The notes under the pieces are model-generated. The model did not search any database, was not told the DNA's origin, and saw only the letters and a program-made list of their open reading frames with translations. The translations under genes were made by a program, and so were the position numbers. From contig JAZBQD010000001.1 in NCBI GenBank assembly GCA_036583965.1, positions 29,360,597 to 29,424,596 of the forward strand: a stretch of 64,000 bases of DNA, read 5' to 3'. Each line of letters begins with the position of its first letter. The stretch's first letter is position 1. Source of the stretch: Prunella strophiata (Eukaryota > Chordata > Aves > Passeriformes > Prunellidae). Below are positions 23,276 to 35,030 of the stretch, piece by piece.

Positions 23276-24398
23276 AGCAAATCCAACAAAAATCTTCATA
23301 ATCTAAAGATTATCAAGTATTTAATTCAAAAGGCAAATCAAAAAAGACAAAAAATCAGTAGAAATACAGGTCTAAACCTGGACAAAGACAACAAAGCTCT
23401 ATGTAAAGGAAACTGAGTATTACAGGAATAATAAAAATACCACTGCACAGTAAAAAATCAGCTCCATGGTTTCATCTAAAAGTGTTCTGGAAAAAATTTG
23501 CTATCAATTACGCCTCTCCTCTACATACAAGCTTCATAAATGAAGTATAGGGTTTTAAGAGACATTTTCTCTTTCTTTTGTCAGGTCTGGAGTCATTAAA
23601 CAGAGATTAGCTGGATAAATAGAGGAAGTGATTTTTAAACTGTTTGCAAACTTAATGTGAAGAGCCCAGCCTTGCAAATTATCACATCTAATCAGAGATG
23701 CACGCTTCACTGCTCCAGTAATTGTACTAGTATTAGTCAAATTCTTGTTGTCTCCTCATTAGCCATGAAAAGGAGACTCAAGATGTACTTCATTAGAGTA
23801 TCCTGAATATAAATTTTTAGTGTAAGGAGGAAGAGATGTGTTACATTCTGTACTTCATATAGAAAGAAAAAATATTAAGAACATAAAACATATTGAATCA
23901 TTCTGGGTTTTGACTGGATATATGTCCTTAACTACCAAACCCCTCTTTTCTCTTTTCATTTTTACTGTCTCAATCCCTTCTTTTATTTGTGGTGAGACTA
24001 GAGCACTTGAAAATGCAATTTACAACCAATGTCATAAAAATATATTAAGAAATGGGCTGTATTATGCAGCCCTCCCCATTTCCATAGCCAGAAGAACACA
24101 GCGTAATCACAAGCTGTCTTTAGTAGAGACTTTTAGTAAATTCTTGACTACTGGATAGTGATCTAACTTGCATTAAATGTAGATCAAATCAAAAGGTTTG
24201 TTCCTTTGATCAGCAAAGCATTTAAGTACATGCTCATGCCCTTCTTTATTTAGCAATGCCCTTAAGTATATGACACTAAATCAAGAGAATTTAAACACAT
24301 GCCTAACATGTGAAGCATGTGCTTAAGGGAATTGGGATTTAAAACATCCAGCTTGAATAGGATTTCCAAACAGGTCTATTAGAAGGCTAAAAGCAAAA
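23276..24398. repeat. Tandem duplication 2, copy B (1.1 kb)
   Basis: This is the second copy of 22143-23265. The two units are joined by an A-rich spacer (23262-23275). The near-identity means either a recent duplication in this lineage or a false duplication where two haplotypes were placed in series. The five scattered substitutions are compatible with allelic variation as well as with a young duplication. Confidence 0.95.
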
Positions 24399-25391
24399 AC
24401 ATTTCCAAGAATTTCAGTAGAAGGAGAGGCAATGCAAATTTTCACATTTGTTTTTTCAGAGCTATTTTTTTTGGTGCAAATCCCAGTCTGAAATATTTGT
24501 ATTACTCAACAACAGTTAAGGGAAGCTGAAAAGGAACTAGGCAGGTCACCAAAATGCTACCAATAGATGTCTTCTACCTCTCTGCTTTATGGCAATTAAA
24601 AAGAACCAGAAAGCAAATAACATGCAAAAAATGTACCCTTTCACCCCTGGAACTCCAGCCCTAGACCACCAGGAAGTCAGATTTTGGAAACTAGAATCTA
24701 AGCCAAATATGGTGTTGTATTTATTTTTGTGGAACACTAGGAATGAGGACTGTAAGCAACTCCAAAGAGGAGGTAAGTCCATAATGCATTGTCCAGCAAC
24801 TCTGTGTACTGCAAGAAAGTGAACTGGATTTCTAGGCCTGAGGTTTGCTTCCCAAGTTGTCTCTTGTCAGAACACAGCAATATCCTCACCCAACTTCAGC
24901 TCTATCTCTCAGTAAAATACTAGAATATTCAGTTCATTATTATTTACTATAATTTATACAGCATGCAGGAACTCATCATGGAAAAGATGATGCTTACTTG
25001 GTCAAAGTATCCTGGACAAAAAAAAACAAATTCAAAATACTTCCAGGTACCTCTTTGAACAATATTAAAACACTTCAGAAACCTTTCATTCAGAATTAAT
25101 TAACATAAAAAACAGTCTCCACAATACAGCAGAGCCCTAAAGTGGTTTGTGGAATTTAATTAGTCTAACCTTCTTTTCACTACATTGGTACCACTCTATA
25201 AGAAGTGCAAATCATTATTAAATCCTTTGGTGTTCACTGTAATAACATTAAACATGATGAACTCTTTTAGTAGTATAGTGTATGTAGCACATAATTCCAT
25301 AATTTAGCATTAACTTGAAATTAATTTATAAAATATACTAATTGTCACCATACACTGAACACTTATAAAATTCCTTCCTCAGCATAGTATT
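24399..25391. other. No gene seen
   Basis: Unique-looking AT-rich DNA after the duplication. Overlapping open frames of about 77 codons on opposite strands at 24546-24822 have no recognisable content. Confidence 0.4.
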
Positions 25392-25456
25392 AGGATAACA
25401 AGATGATATTGAAGATCCCATCCAACCTAAACTATTCTGTGATATTATTTTGTGAA
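25392..25456 (+). mobile_element. CR1 LINE tail remnant, plus strand
   Basis: AAGATGATATTGAAGATCCC, then ATCCAACCTAAACTATTCTG and a decayed TGATATTATTTTGTG tail. This matches the extreme 3' end of CR1, including its short terminal repeats. Only about 65 bases are left. Confidence 0.7.
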
Positions 25457-28316
25457 TAGTTCAGTAATTCATAATTTTGGGAAGAGGAGGCATGTCAGTG
25501 CAGCAAAAAGAAAATCAAAGCAAGGTCAAGTCCAGTCAGAGTGGCTATTAGTACTGGATCCCCAAGAGATCTGTGATACAGAGGTTTACTTCGGTCTAAC
25601 CCTGGTTGAAAAATCCTGAAGGAAAAAAATTTACTAGTTTTTTTGGTTTCTCTGGAATTTGAAATAAGTCCAGAACTTTTGTATTTTTTGTAAAGAAATA
25701 ATTGACTGTCAGAAAACTTCACCTCCTTATCAATTGCATCATTGTGTGAAAAATACAGCACAGACCTTGAAACTCAGGGAAAAAAAAAAAAAAAAAAAAA
25801 AAAGGAGGCAGATACAAAGCACAAGTGCTTGTCAAGTGACATATCTTGCCACTAGAAATGGTTAAATGATTTAGTTTAAGATGCTATCAGACACCAAACA
25901 TATACAAACATCCTCAGTCAATGATACTAATGGAAAACAGTTTTGTCTTTCCACAGATGATTTGTTTTCATCACTGGACAATGCAAAATCTTTTATTAAA
26001 AATTCACAAAGGGTGCATTTGGAATCCTTTTATCTGTCTAAAGTATTTCTAAGGTGCCAATCACTATATTATCTCAACACATTAACAGAATAGCTGGATT
26101 TTACTAAATACAAAACGAGATTCCAAAAGAATTCAAGATGAAAACACCTTATCCAGCTCCAGAAAACCCTTCTTGGTGCTGGCAAAGGCTTCTCACAACA
26201 GCTCTGAGGCTGAGCCTTTGGCCAAGTGTGGACACAAGCAGCACTTCACCCCACTGGGCAGGGCCCAGAAGCTGATGAGAACACATGTACTCCCACAGCC
26301 TACAGCTCTGAATTCCTTCTGAAATTATGGATATTACAGCTTTGGGACTATGCTATAGCTGACATAAACTGTGTGTGAGGGTGAAGCAATAGCACATGTA
26401 GGCATATGCTGTGAGTGGGAATGAATTTCAGCATGTGTGTGCACACTTGGCTGAACCACACCCCTCACCACTTGGGCAGATCTGCAGTGGATTTTGCATC
26501 AGCATTGCCTCAGCAGATGCCTCTCCCTTCAATTGGTACAAGTGAAGGATGCCCCATAATTTTGGGTTGAGAAGTATTTCCCACCTCATATGAAAAATAC
26601 TTCACATATATTTTACTTTATATGATTAGTTTCCCAATACACTTGGTTTATGTAAAAAATGGTTATTTAAACAATTTCTTCTAGCCTTATATTTAAAACT
26701 GTACTTTGCTCTTAAGAAATTATTAAGCTAATTACATAAAAGAAGACTCTTTGGAAAAAGTTAAGGATCCTCTGCCTCACCTATATCCTTCCATGATTTA
26801 ATGATGGATAAAATAGACCAGAAGTATCAGATCTCCTAGTATAGATAGTTAGCTGCAGATCTTACATAATAAATACCTTCCTATTTTATATAATTGATAA
26901 AGTTCATTACAGGACACCCTGTAAAGAAGAATCAGCCATGATCCTGTGGTACAGCCTGCACTAAGCTTCCTATTTAAAATGCACATTCAGCTATTTAGTA
27001 ACACATTTGCCCCCAAATCATAACATATCATTTTTGTATGCAGAAAAACTTTAATAATGTATATATTAATATTCAAATGACTTACATTTAAGAAGTCTCC
27101 TCAGACCCAGTGCTTAAAGCTGGACTTGACTGAATTCCATTTATGTTCCACGTCAGTGATAATTCACTGTGTTCTGCAAAGAAAGAAACAACAGTTTGGA
27201 AAATTATATTTTTTTCCTTTTATATTTGGTATTACAAGTGTGTTCCTAGTCATGCTGGAGAGCTCTTCCTCATTCTGCATTTTTCTGTGTGTTTCCCTCA
27301 CTGGTAGTGGAATTTACCCATCAGAATTGGAGAAGGACAAATTTCAATTAGCCTGTCCCGCATTACAAGAGCTGTCAGGGTCCTTTTGTGAACTGCCACA
27401 GTCCAGCATTGGCCTAATTCCAGCACTGCTTTAAGGCTTTTTCTCCTACTAACTTTGCTTTTTTTCTTAATCTTAGTCTCCATTTTTTATATGCTGTTTT
27501 CTGCCTCATTTTCCTTCTCCCCAACTTACATTGTTTTTATATCCTTACCTCTATCCTTCTCTTTCCTTGATCCCGTATCTAGCCTTCAAAACTCAAACAC
27601 TTGCCCTCTTATTTTTCTTTTCTCTTCAAGTTTCCCCCTTTGATGAAGGCCCCTCTTGTCTTCCAATCATCATTTCGAAAGGAATTCCCAGCAAATTTCC
27701 TCTCTGAACAAACTGAGCCTTTCTCTAGAGAGACCATTTTTATCAAAAACTCAAAACACACTTCTGCTGATACTACAACTTCACTCAACTCAAGGCCATA
27801 AAATGTAGCTTATATATTTTACCAGCCTAGTGATTTCAAGTGTTTATTCTCAACATATGTGAGCCTGAATTAAAACTTCCAGCACATGCCAGAAGTCACA
27901 GGTATTGCTCCAAACAAATTACTGCTCAAATGACTTCATGACACTGTCATTCCAGGAAAAGTATCCTAGGTATTCTATTGAAGGCTGAGCCAAGCACCAT
28001 TCAGAGACCTACACAAAATATTTATGCACACTATAAAGTTCCTGTCATCCATAAGTGTTGTTTTTTTTTTTTTTTAATGAACTATCCCTATGTAGATGTC
28101 TTTGGGCTGCATTTGTTGGACAAAAGCATCCGAAGAAGTTTTAGTAAAGTATACAGGATTAGATTCTTATAGAACAAATGGTGTAGAATGTCTGATATTT
28201 CTGGAACAGACAGAAAGCTTGGGACTAGAAGGCTCAGTAAAAAAATACCACATTGCTTGCTTGAAAACTTTACAATTGTATAATGTGCAAATAAAATAAT
28301 ACAGACTATTTAGGAC
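25457..28316. other. No gene seen; includes a poly(A) run and a pyrimidine-rich stretch
   Basis: A 24-base A run lies at 25780-25803. A more GC-balanced part at about 26160-26560 is not assigned. From about 27430 to 27660 the plus strand is strongly pyrimidine-rich. There is no known repeat family and no convincing exon. Confidence 0.4.
25780..25803 (+). repeat. Poly(A) tract, 24 bases
   Basis: An uninterrupted A run without an upstream retrocopy that I can recognise. Confidence 0.95.
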
Positions 28317-28340
28317 TTTTTTTTTTTTTTTTTTTTTTTT
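28317..28340 (+). repeat. Poly(T) tract, 24 bases
   Basis: An uninterrupted T run (poly(A) on the minus strand). No retrocopy is visible on either side. Confidence 0.95.
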
Positions 28341-28928
28341 AATAAAAGACTCCTTGAAAGTGTTCTCAGCAATTGGCTGTGATTTAAAACATCCTTTTGT
28401 GTGTGGAATTGCATGCAGAGAAAAAAGCTAAGTCAATTAACTACACTCAGAAATTGGGCCAGGTAACATTCATGCCACAGTCTCTTTACATAACACAGAA
28501 CTCTTGTGAACATGAAAGAAACAGGAAGTCTTCCCAAAATTATTATATCAAATTCTTGGCTGGAGTAAATGAGCACAGCTCTTTTGTGCTTCGAAAGTGG
28601 GAGGAATTCATATGGCTAAATTGTTATTTAATTATTAATTAATAACAAGAATCATGTCTCAGTTACAAGATTTTATACTCCTATCTAATATGCCCCTGCA
28701 GGTTTTAGCTCTGCCTTCAGAAGCAGAGGTTGCCCAGCTATTTCCTAGAGCTTCTACCTCTCTTCCATGCTCAGAAGCAGCAGACTCTCCACCCAACACA
28801 AGGTATTGTAGCTGGAGCCATTTATTTCCCTAGGGAAAAAAGGTACTTGAATGCCTCCCCACACCAATAAAATATCACAAGGAGCTCCTTTCCTCCTTTT
28901 CCCCCATCACACAGCAGAGGGACAACTA
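28341..28928. other. No gene seen
   Basis: AT-rich DNA grading to more balanced composition before the SINE. Nothing was recognised. Confidence 0.4.
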
Positions 28929-29075
28929 GGCTCTGTATTAGCCCAGTGCTAATAGTGCCAAGGTTGAGAGTTTGACCCATGTGCAGGCCATTCACTCAAG
29001 AGCTGCAGTCAATGAGCCTTTGGGTCCCTTCAATGACCTTGTGGGTCCCTTCCAATTCAGAATATTTGCTGTGAG
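28929..29075 (+). mobile_element. TguSINE1-like SINE (tRNA-Ile head, CR1 tail)
   Basis: The 5' part resembles a decayed tRNA-Ile. GTGCTAATAGTGCCAAGG covers the anticodon-arm region (AAT anticodon context, as in tRNA-Ile GTGCTAATAACGCCAAGG). GAGTTTGACCC is a degenerate B box, and the acceptor end reads GCAGGCCA. The 3' part is a CR1 tail: ACTCAAGAGCTG, then CCTTGTGGGTCCCTTCCAAT and TCAGAATATT. A tRNA-Ile head joined to a CR1 tail is the structure of TguSINE1, which is mobilised by CR1 and known from passerines. The A-box region is partly deleted. The tail contains an internal 21-base duplication (29010-29030 and 29031-29051). The A and B boxes are too decayed for active Pol III transcription to be likely. 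Confidence 0.75.
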
Positions 29076-30986
29076 TCCGTGGTTTTCTCTACTCAAGCAC
29101 CAATTTCTCTTCTCTGAGGTCAAGGGGGCACTTGCAAGGCTATGCACCTATGTAAGACTGGCTTAGTTCTCCAGAGCAATGCAGTCCTTCAGCAAACTGG
29201 CTCAGTGCTATTTGTGCCCAGGAGATGCTTCCCACAGCAGACTGTGCCCCACAGCTGCCCTGCCAGAGAAGCTTGCCTGGGAATTTGCAGTTTCTACTGG
29301 CAAGGTAAACACTCCTGCCAGTAAGTCTGCATGGAGTGACTTCATAAGCAGAGACTGCTCCTTGCTCTTCAACAACCTATGGATGTTTTTTACAGACCTC
29401 TTGGATTGTGTGCCTAAGCTTCTTTGAGTGTTACATATACTAATTCATTAGCAGCATTTTCAGGTAATCCCCATCTATTTATACGTTCCCAGCTACACCA
29501 AAAGGAAACTTAGCAGGTTGTTAGCTAAAAATCACCTAAAAGTGTAAATGGATTGCTTTCAGTGGCAGGGAGATGGGGGGGACATTAGAAGGGGTTAGGT
29601 AGTGGTCTTTGTTCATCTAATAATAAACTAACTCAAATAGTGAATATACTGAGATTAGTGATGAAGCTGGAGTAGCTGGTGAGTAACAAAGATCAATGCA
29701 AGTCGCTTTGATGCTGTCAATTCACATCTTTTAAAGAACTGTGATGAAAACAAGGGTACAGAGCTACTTGCAGTTCACTCATCCAAAACCAACACAAAAC
29801 CTCATGAATGCTGCACAGGTCACCTCGTGGTGGCTCTTAGAGGTGGGAATCAAACTGAAAGAGAAGCTTCACCTCTATTCTAGTGAAGCATCACCCACAT
29901 CTACAAAGTTCATGGCAAGTCTACAGTGCCTCATTGACACAATGAGGAGAATATCAACCTCTTCCATCAGAAAAACCTTCTTCTAAAGGCTGGGGTTGAT
30001 TCACCGAATCTGGTATTGCCTTACTGGAGAGAAGGCTAGCTATGCCTTTCCATTAAATATGCCTGCTGCATCAAAGGATATTAAATCATGATTTTATCTA
30101 ACTTTTTTAAGCTGCCTCTGAGAGCAAAGCTAACAGTTTACTGCATTTTTCAACATAATTTGTTTAAGTGAGTATTGCAACCCTGAGTAGCTTCAAGGAA
30201 ATTTTCTTGAAAGGAAGTAATTTTGTTTTGGGCTCCTGTAAGGTCACAGGATCTCAATACATCCTCTGTGAACTAAGCCAAAGTTCAGATGTGATTGTGT
30301 TTTTCACAATTACAGAAAAAACCCTCACTTCCAAAACCCTTACCACCTTCCTGGCAAATTCCAGTTCCCTCTTATGCTACTGTTACAGAGAAGCAACTCA
30401 CTTAAAATGCAGGCATTTGCACAGTGGTTGTGATGATAACTTATCTTGTGCATTCAAATCACTCTTTTCTTTACAAACATATATAACCATACTTATAGAA
30501 ATCTGTTAAGGATAAAACACAATCAGCTTGCCATCAGTACTGAATGTATTAGAGAAAAATGCTAGGTGCAAACTGGCCTTTCTTGGATATGTAGGAATGG
30601 CTCAGACAGAAATTGCCAGAGCAGCTCTGGCCAACACACCAGCTGACACTTCCAGCATATCATGAAAATCACCATTTTTCCTCCCTTGTGATTACCCCTG
30701 TTTCATGAAGGGAGGGAGTACCACAAACCAAATACCAGGTCTCACTAGGGAAAGCAAGGAACAATCTGGAATCAGTACAAGCAACAGCTTGAGAAAATAT
30801 ATGAAAAATATTTAGAATTTTAATCCTTGTTACAAATAGACCAACTAACAAACAAAAAAACCAGAACAAAAAGAAACAAACCAAAGAGCGAGAAAGAACT
30901 TTTCAGAAGCCCCTGCTTACCTGAATTCTGAAGTTATGAGCAGCTTTTTTTTTAACCCTTGTGCCTGCTTTTATAGCCTCTGCTCA
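29076..30986. other. No gene seen
   Basis: Unique-looking DNA. Plus-strand frames of 60-113 codons occur, none with a recognisable family. Confidence 0.4.
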
Positions 30987-31060
30987 GCACAGGTGTTCAG
31001 CATTCCCATTTCAACCTGCTTTGCACAGGTGTTCAGCATTCCCATTTCAGCACAGGTGTG
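30987..31060 (+). repeat. Short minisatellite-like repeat
   Basis: GCACAGGTGTTCAGCATTCC followed by CATTTCA occurs at 30987 and again at 31023. A third partial unit GCACAGGTGTG starts at 31050. The spacing is 36 and then 27 bases, so the repeat is slightly irregular with about 2.4 units. Confidence 0.85.
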
Positions 31061-32664
31061 AATCCTTACACAAGGTTCAAACAAGGATCTTGTGTGAGGG
31101 AAGGTTTGTTAGCTCCAGGAGAGCCCTCAATTTCTTTCTAGCAAGTCTTTCTTTGCATTTAAGCAGTCCCAATATAGCTCAGAACCTGACTCAGCAGGCA
31201 AGTTGCTCAGACTAGAACCCTAGTTCTGAACTCATGATACAAACAATGTGGACAAAATGAAAAGAAACTTCATAATCTCACAGAAGTGTTGAAATTACTG
31301 ACAGTTTCTTTCTAATTTTTCAAAAAAGAAACACCAAACTATCTCTTCCTAAAAGAGCAGTTCTTTCTTTGCAGCCACTATAATGCACTTGCAGGATAAC
31401 AGCATTACTAATCCAAACATTGGATGGCAGAACTGGAACTGGATGGCAGAGAGAGCACTAAGGAAAACAACTCAGTGGAAAATCATGTCAGTTTGTCTTT
31501 GTTTAGGCTGCACCTTCCTAACTCCTTCTCACTGCTGAGGATTTCCCAGCCCCTGGGTCTGTTGATTCTTTTTACCCTGTGCTATCCCCTGCCCTGCCTG
31601 TCTTGGTGGTAGCTGTCACACAGCCCCACCTGCCATACTGGCCTTCCCTTCTAAAGCTGCATGCTTCTCTCCCCACTCTGCAGCTAGCCTGAGCAGCACT
31701 GTAGGAATAAACTCCAGCACATAATAAATAATCTAATCTAGTGGGTAAAAAAATAAATCTTAAAATCATTAAACCCTCAGCTTAGTTATTTATATTAGGC
31801 ATTTTTGACCAGGGAACAGAAGACAAAGGAAGATGTTTTGTTAATTTTGTTGCAGGTCTTTTTCTTCCAGTACAATGCTTTAGACAAATTATTTTCCACA
31901 GGGAAAACAAAACAAAACAAACCCAAAAGACAACATAGCAACCCTACAGTAAAATTATGGGCAATGCCTTTCTTTTTAATCATATAAATTATTGCCAGCT
32001 GACTGATGAATACACTCTGGGCAACACGACACAGTTTACAACCTTAAGGATTACAGTAGTCCAGATGCTATCATCTTAATTGGAAAAGCACAGTATTGCC
32101 AAATGTCCATGCTAGAAAATGGAAGACTGCATTATTATTATTTTTCCTTCACATTCCACTGCTTTCCTTTCCTCTAAACAGCAAGAACTATTAGATCTTT
32201 TGTACCGTTTTCTTTATTGAAGTCTTTTTATCAGCTTATAAAGACAGCATTTTTGAGACAACATAAGTCCCACTGCATGAGAGCTCAGCATTTCCATTCC
32301 CTACACTCATTTTCCTATCAAGAAGGGGAAGATGGAGGAAAGCCTTTTCAAATATCAAGTTCACCCCAAGAAAGTGCCTGAGCTTAAGCTCTATGTCAAT
32401 AACACAGTAATTCCATCATATGCAATAGGTCACAACCAGTAATTACAGTGAGAGAAGGGAAGAGGGATAACGAAGTTGTTATGGTAATCATCCACAAGCC
32501 AGGAACTTCCTGGTCTGACTCCTCTGGTTCTCCTCCTTGCTGTGTGCCAGACCAACAGTTTAGAGCACTTCTAAACTTTTTATGCAGTTATCTCATACTA
32601 CTGTGAAAAAATATAATTATCTATTTAAGGCACACAGGGACTTTCAGAAGCATCTGACAAGGGC
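31061..32664. other. No gene seen
   Basis: AT-rich DNA with a small direct repeat (TGGATGGCAGA) at about 31422 and 31440. Nothing else was recognised. Confidence 0.4.
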
Positions 32665-32790
32665 CCTGAGCTAAATTGGCAAGGCTCAGGCTAATGCCCT
32701 AGCCATTGCTGCTTTTCTCTTTCCTTGGGAGAACCACTTTAAATCACACTGTGTCTGAATTTCCCATCTGCAAAAAGCCCCCTTAGACTG
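32665..32790 (+). mobile_element. Possible ancient SINE relic (MIR/CORE-SINE-like)
   Basis: CCTTGGGAGAACCACTTTAA, then CACTGTGTCTGAATTTCCCA and TCTGCAAAA, follow the order of the central core of MIR-type SINEs (TTGGGCAAGTCACTT, TGTGCCTCAGTTTCC, CATCTGTAAAA). The upstream stretch GCTAATGCCCTAGCCATTG resembles a tRNA-derived segment but is too decayed to place. The match is by memory of the consensus and could be partial coincidence. Confidence 0.4.
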
Positions 32791-33959
32791 TAGACTATGT
32801 GTCACCAGGTTAGTTCCTTTTGTGGGTGGGGAAGGTGCAGTCACAATGCTTAGTTGCATAATGTAAAATAATTCCAGTTGCATTTATGCATGTGAAGCAG
32901 CTGGTGAAACCTTCTTTAGCTCTGTCCTCCTTCAAAGTATCCAGAAATACTCCCTTGTGACATGGCCAGTTTGGGAAGGAAGAGGGAGGAGGAAGATGAG
33001 GCTTGAGCCAATCTTTTGATGCAGATGTGAGATTGTTCACATGCAGTTCAATCACTGTTCTCTCCTGCACAATTGCTAAACAGAGCAACATATTCCTACT
33101 GCTGGGGTGTGTTTGTAATCCTTCCAGGACAAGCTTTGAGGATGGGAGTTTCAGAAACATCCAAGGGAGTTAAGGACAAACCTCTTTGATGTCTTAGTGG
33201 GATTTCTGCTCCTAAATTCCCTAGATACTGTGAGAAACCCCTTTGCTTTATATTCTTGACTCCTTTTAGAATATGTGGAAGAAAGGTTGCTTCTAGTACA
33301 TATTTTGTGAGATCAGAATCATCTCACAGTATTTCCTAAAGGAAAATCTGTCAGTGGCAACTGCCTTATTCCAGCAAATTGAATCAAAAGGTTTCTTTGT
33401 AGAGAAGGTGGTAAGAGTAGGGACAAACAGTGAGATGCTCTGGGGTGGTGGGGTCTTTATGGAGTGATGAGATATTTACTACTTTTGAAAGGAAAAAAGG
33501 AGACAAAGTTCTCAGTGCTGGAGGCACTCTGGAGCCCTGCCTGTAGGGTAAAATGAGTGGAAAATATACATGGAAATAATAATACTGAAAAAGCACTAAA
33601 GCAATTAAAATAAGATATGAGATATTAGAGGGTAGAAAAAGGCTTAGTTTAAACAGCATAAAATTACATAAGTAGCACAGCATGAAAAAACAAATTAACA
33701 AGTCCAAGATGTAACACTCTGTGAGTTTATTCCTGGAGTCATAACACCACTTTACTCATGCCTACTGCAACCTTCATGTCTGATTTTGTATTACAGCTGT
33801 TGTGGTTTCTATGTAATGTATGACCATGCATGTAAAATAAATCACCAAGTCACTCTTTCTAACCTTTCAAATTCTCAGTTCCTCATCTGAACAGCAGACA
33901 CAGAGCAGAACTGAAAAAGAGAGAAAGCTCATTTAAGGAGTGGAATGGTTTTCATAGAA
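32791..33959. other. No gene seen
   Basis: Unique-looking DNA. Minus-strand frames at 32810-33160 and 33384-33707 exceed 100 codons but show no family signature. Confidence 0.4.
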
Positions 33960-34460
33960 GTAATGACTACAGCTCTTCAACCTGGAAGGAAGACAGCTGA
34001 GTGGGTGTATGATAGAGATGTTTAGAACATGAGTGGAATGAAGACAGTAAATACAGAATCAGTATTCATTGTTTTTTTCCAAAACAAGGGCTACAGTGCA
34101 TCAAATGAAACTAGCAGGTAGGAATTTTAAAAGAAAAGATTTCTTTTCTTTTCTTTTTCATACGCTGTGCTTTGCAGTGTAGTTGTGGAAGTCATAACAG
34201 GGCATTAGAGGAGCTAAAATTTACATTTGTTCAGCAACTGAAAAACTCATAGAAGAAAAATCCACAAAGGGCTATTGAATGGGAAAGTAATACATTTAAT
34301 TTCAGAAAGACTGAACTGCAAATTGCTGAAGGCTGTGAGAGTGTGTGGACAATATTTTCCTGTTCTGCTCTTAGGAACTTCTGTGGGTGCTAATGGTGTT
34401 GTGGGAGACACCTGTAAATCCCATCTAGTCCATGTAGCTAATGTTATTCAAGCTTTCATG
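33960..34460 (+). mobile_element. Older CR1-type LINE fragment, 3' region, plus strand
   Basis: Blocks in the right order for the 3' part of an older CR1 group: CTACAGCTCTTCAACCTGGA, then ACAGCTGAGTGGG, TATGATAGAGATGTTTAGAA, CATCAAATGAAACTAGCAGG, TCATAGAAGAAAAATCCAC and AAAGGGCTATTGAATGGG. Near the end comes ATTGCTGAAGGCTGTGAGAG followed by CCTGTTCTGCTCTTAGG. The copy is more diverged than the other CR1 pieces in the window. The last part of the 3' end is lost before the poly(A) tract at 34503. Confidence 0.75.
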
Positions 34461-34499
34461 GGTTTTTTTCTTTAATTCTTCTCACCCCTCCAACATGTG

Positions 34500-34502
<3 letters not shown>

Positions 34503-34538
<36 letters not shown>
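34503..34538 (+). repeat. Poly(A) tract, 36 bases
   Basis: An uninterrupted A run about 40 bases after the recognisable end of the CR1 fragment. CR1 itself does not end in poly(A), so the run is probably a later expansion. Confidence 0.95.
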
Positions 34539-34540
<2 letters not shown>

Positions 34541-34985
34541 GGGTGTTTTAATTAACCTTTTGCTTAATCAGTGTAAACATATTTCAGCCCTGCTGACACT
34601 ACAAGATGGGACAGAAAGGTCACTGGGTGACCGTGCTGAACACAAGGAGTCAGTGTGAGATGGAATGGGGCACAAATGGGAGAAAGATGAATTTGTGATA
34701 ACACAATCAGTTCAGTGTGACTGGCTAGGAGGTACATCCAGAGCCACTGTCTATCCTACAGCCAAACAATTTTCCCTTTTTTTGCTGCTGCCAACTAAAT
34801 CCTACTACAGTATGTTGGTTCCCTTCACAAGATGTCTGACATCTGTGAATGCATTAAATATGCCAGCTTGGTTTTCCGTGAATATGAAAAGCCACAATAA
34901 ATCAAACACTTCACACCTTTGCTTGATGAATGCTTTATAACTACATGGATTTCCTTCACTTTATTATAAAATACCATAAGGGAAA

Positions 34986-34986
<1 letters not shown>
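34539..34986. other. Segment between two long poly(A) tracts, no gene seen
   Basis: This 448-base segment is bounded on both sides by long A runs. It has an AATAAA near 34897, about 90 bases before the second tract. I tested it as a retrocopy with a tail. No protein or RNA family is recognisable and there are no matching flanks. Confidence 0.35.

Positions 34987-35027
<41 letters not shown>
34987..35027 (+). repeat. Poly(A) tract, 41 bases
   Basis: An uninterrupted A run and the second of two within 500 bases. No target-site duplication is visible. Confidence 0.95.

Positions 35028-35030
<3 letters not shown>

Noticed and set aside
22422..24158. Pairs of 61- and 106-codon frames appearing twice as if a duplicated gene
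   Set aside because: They are side effects of the 1.1-kb DNA duplication. The few differences do not show a preference for silent sites, and the proteins are not recognisable.
30987..31060. CRISPR-like spaced direct repeats
   Set aside because: Only about 2.4 irregular units in vertebrate DNA, with repeats longer than the gaps. It is a small minisatellite.
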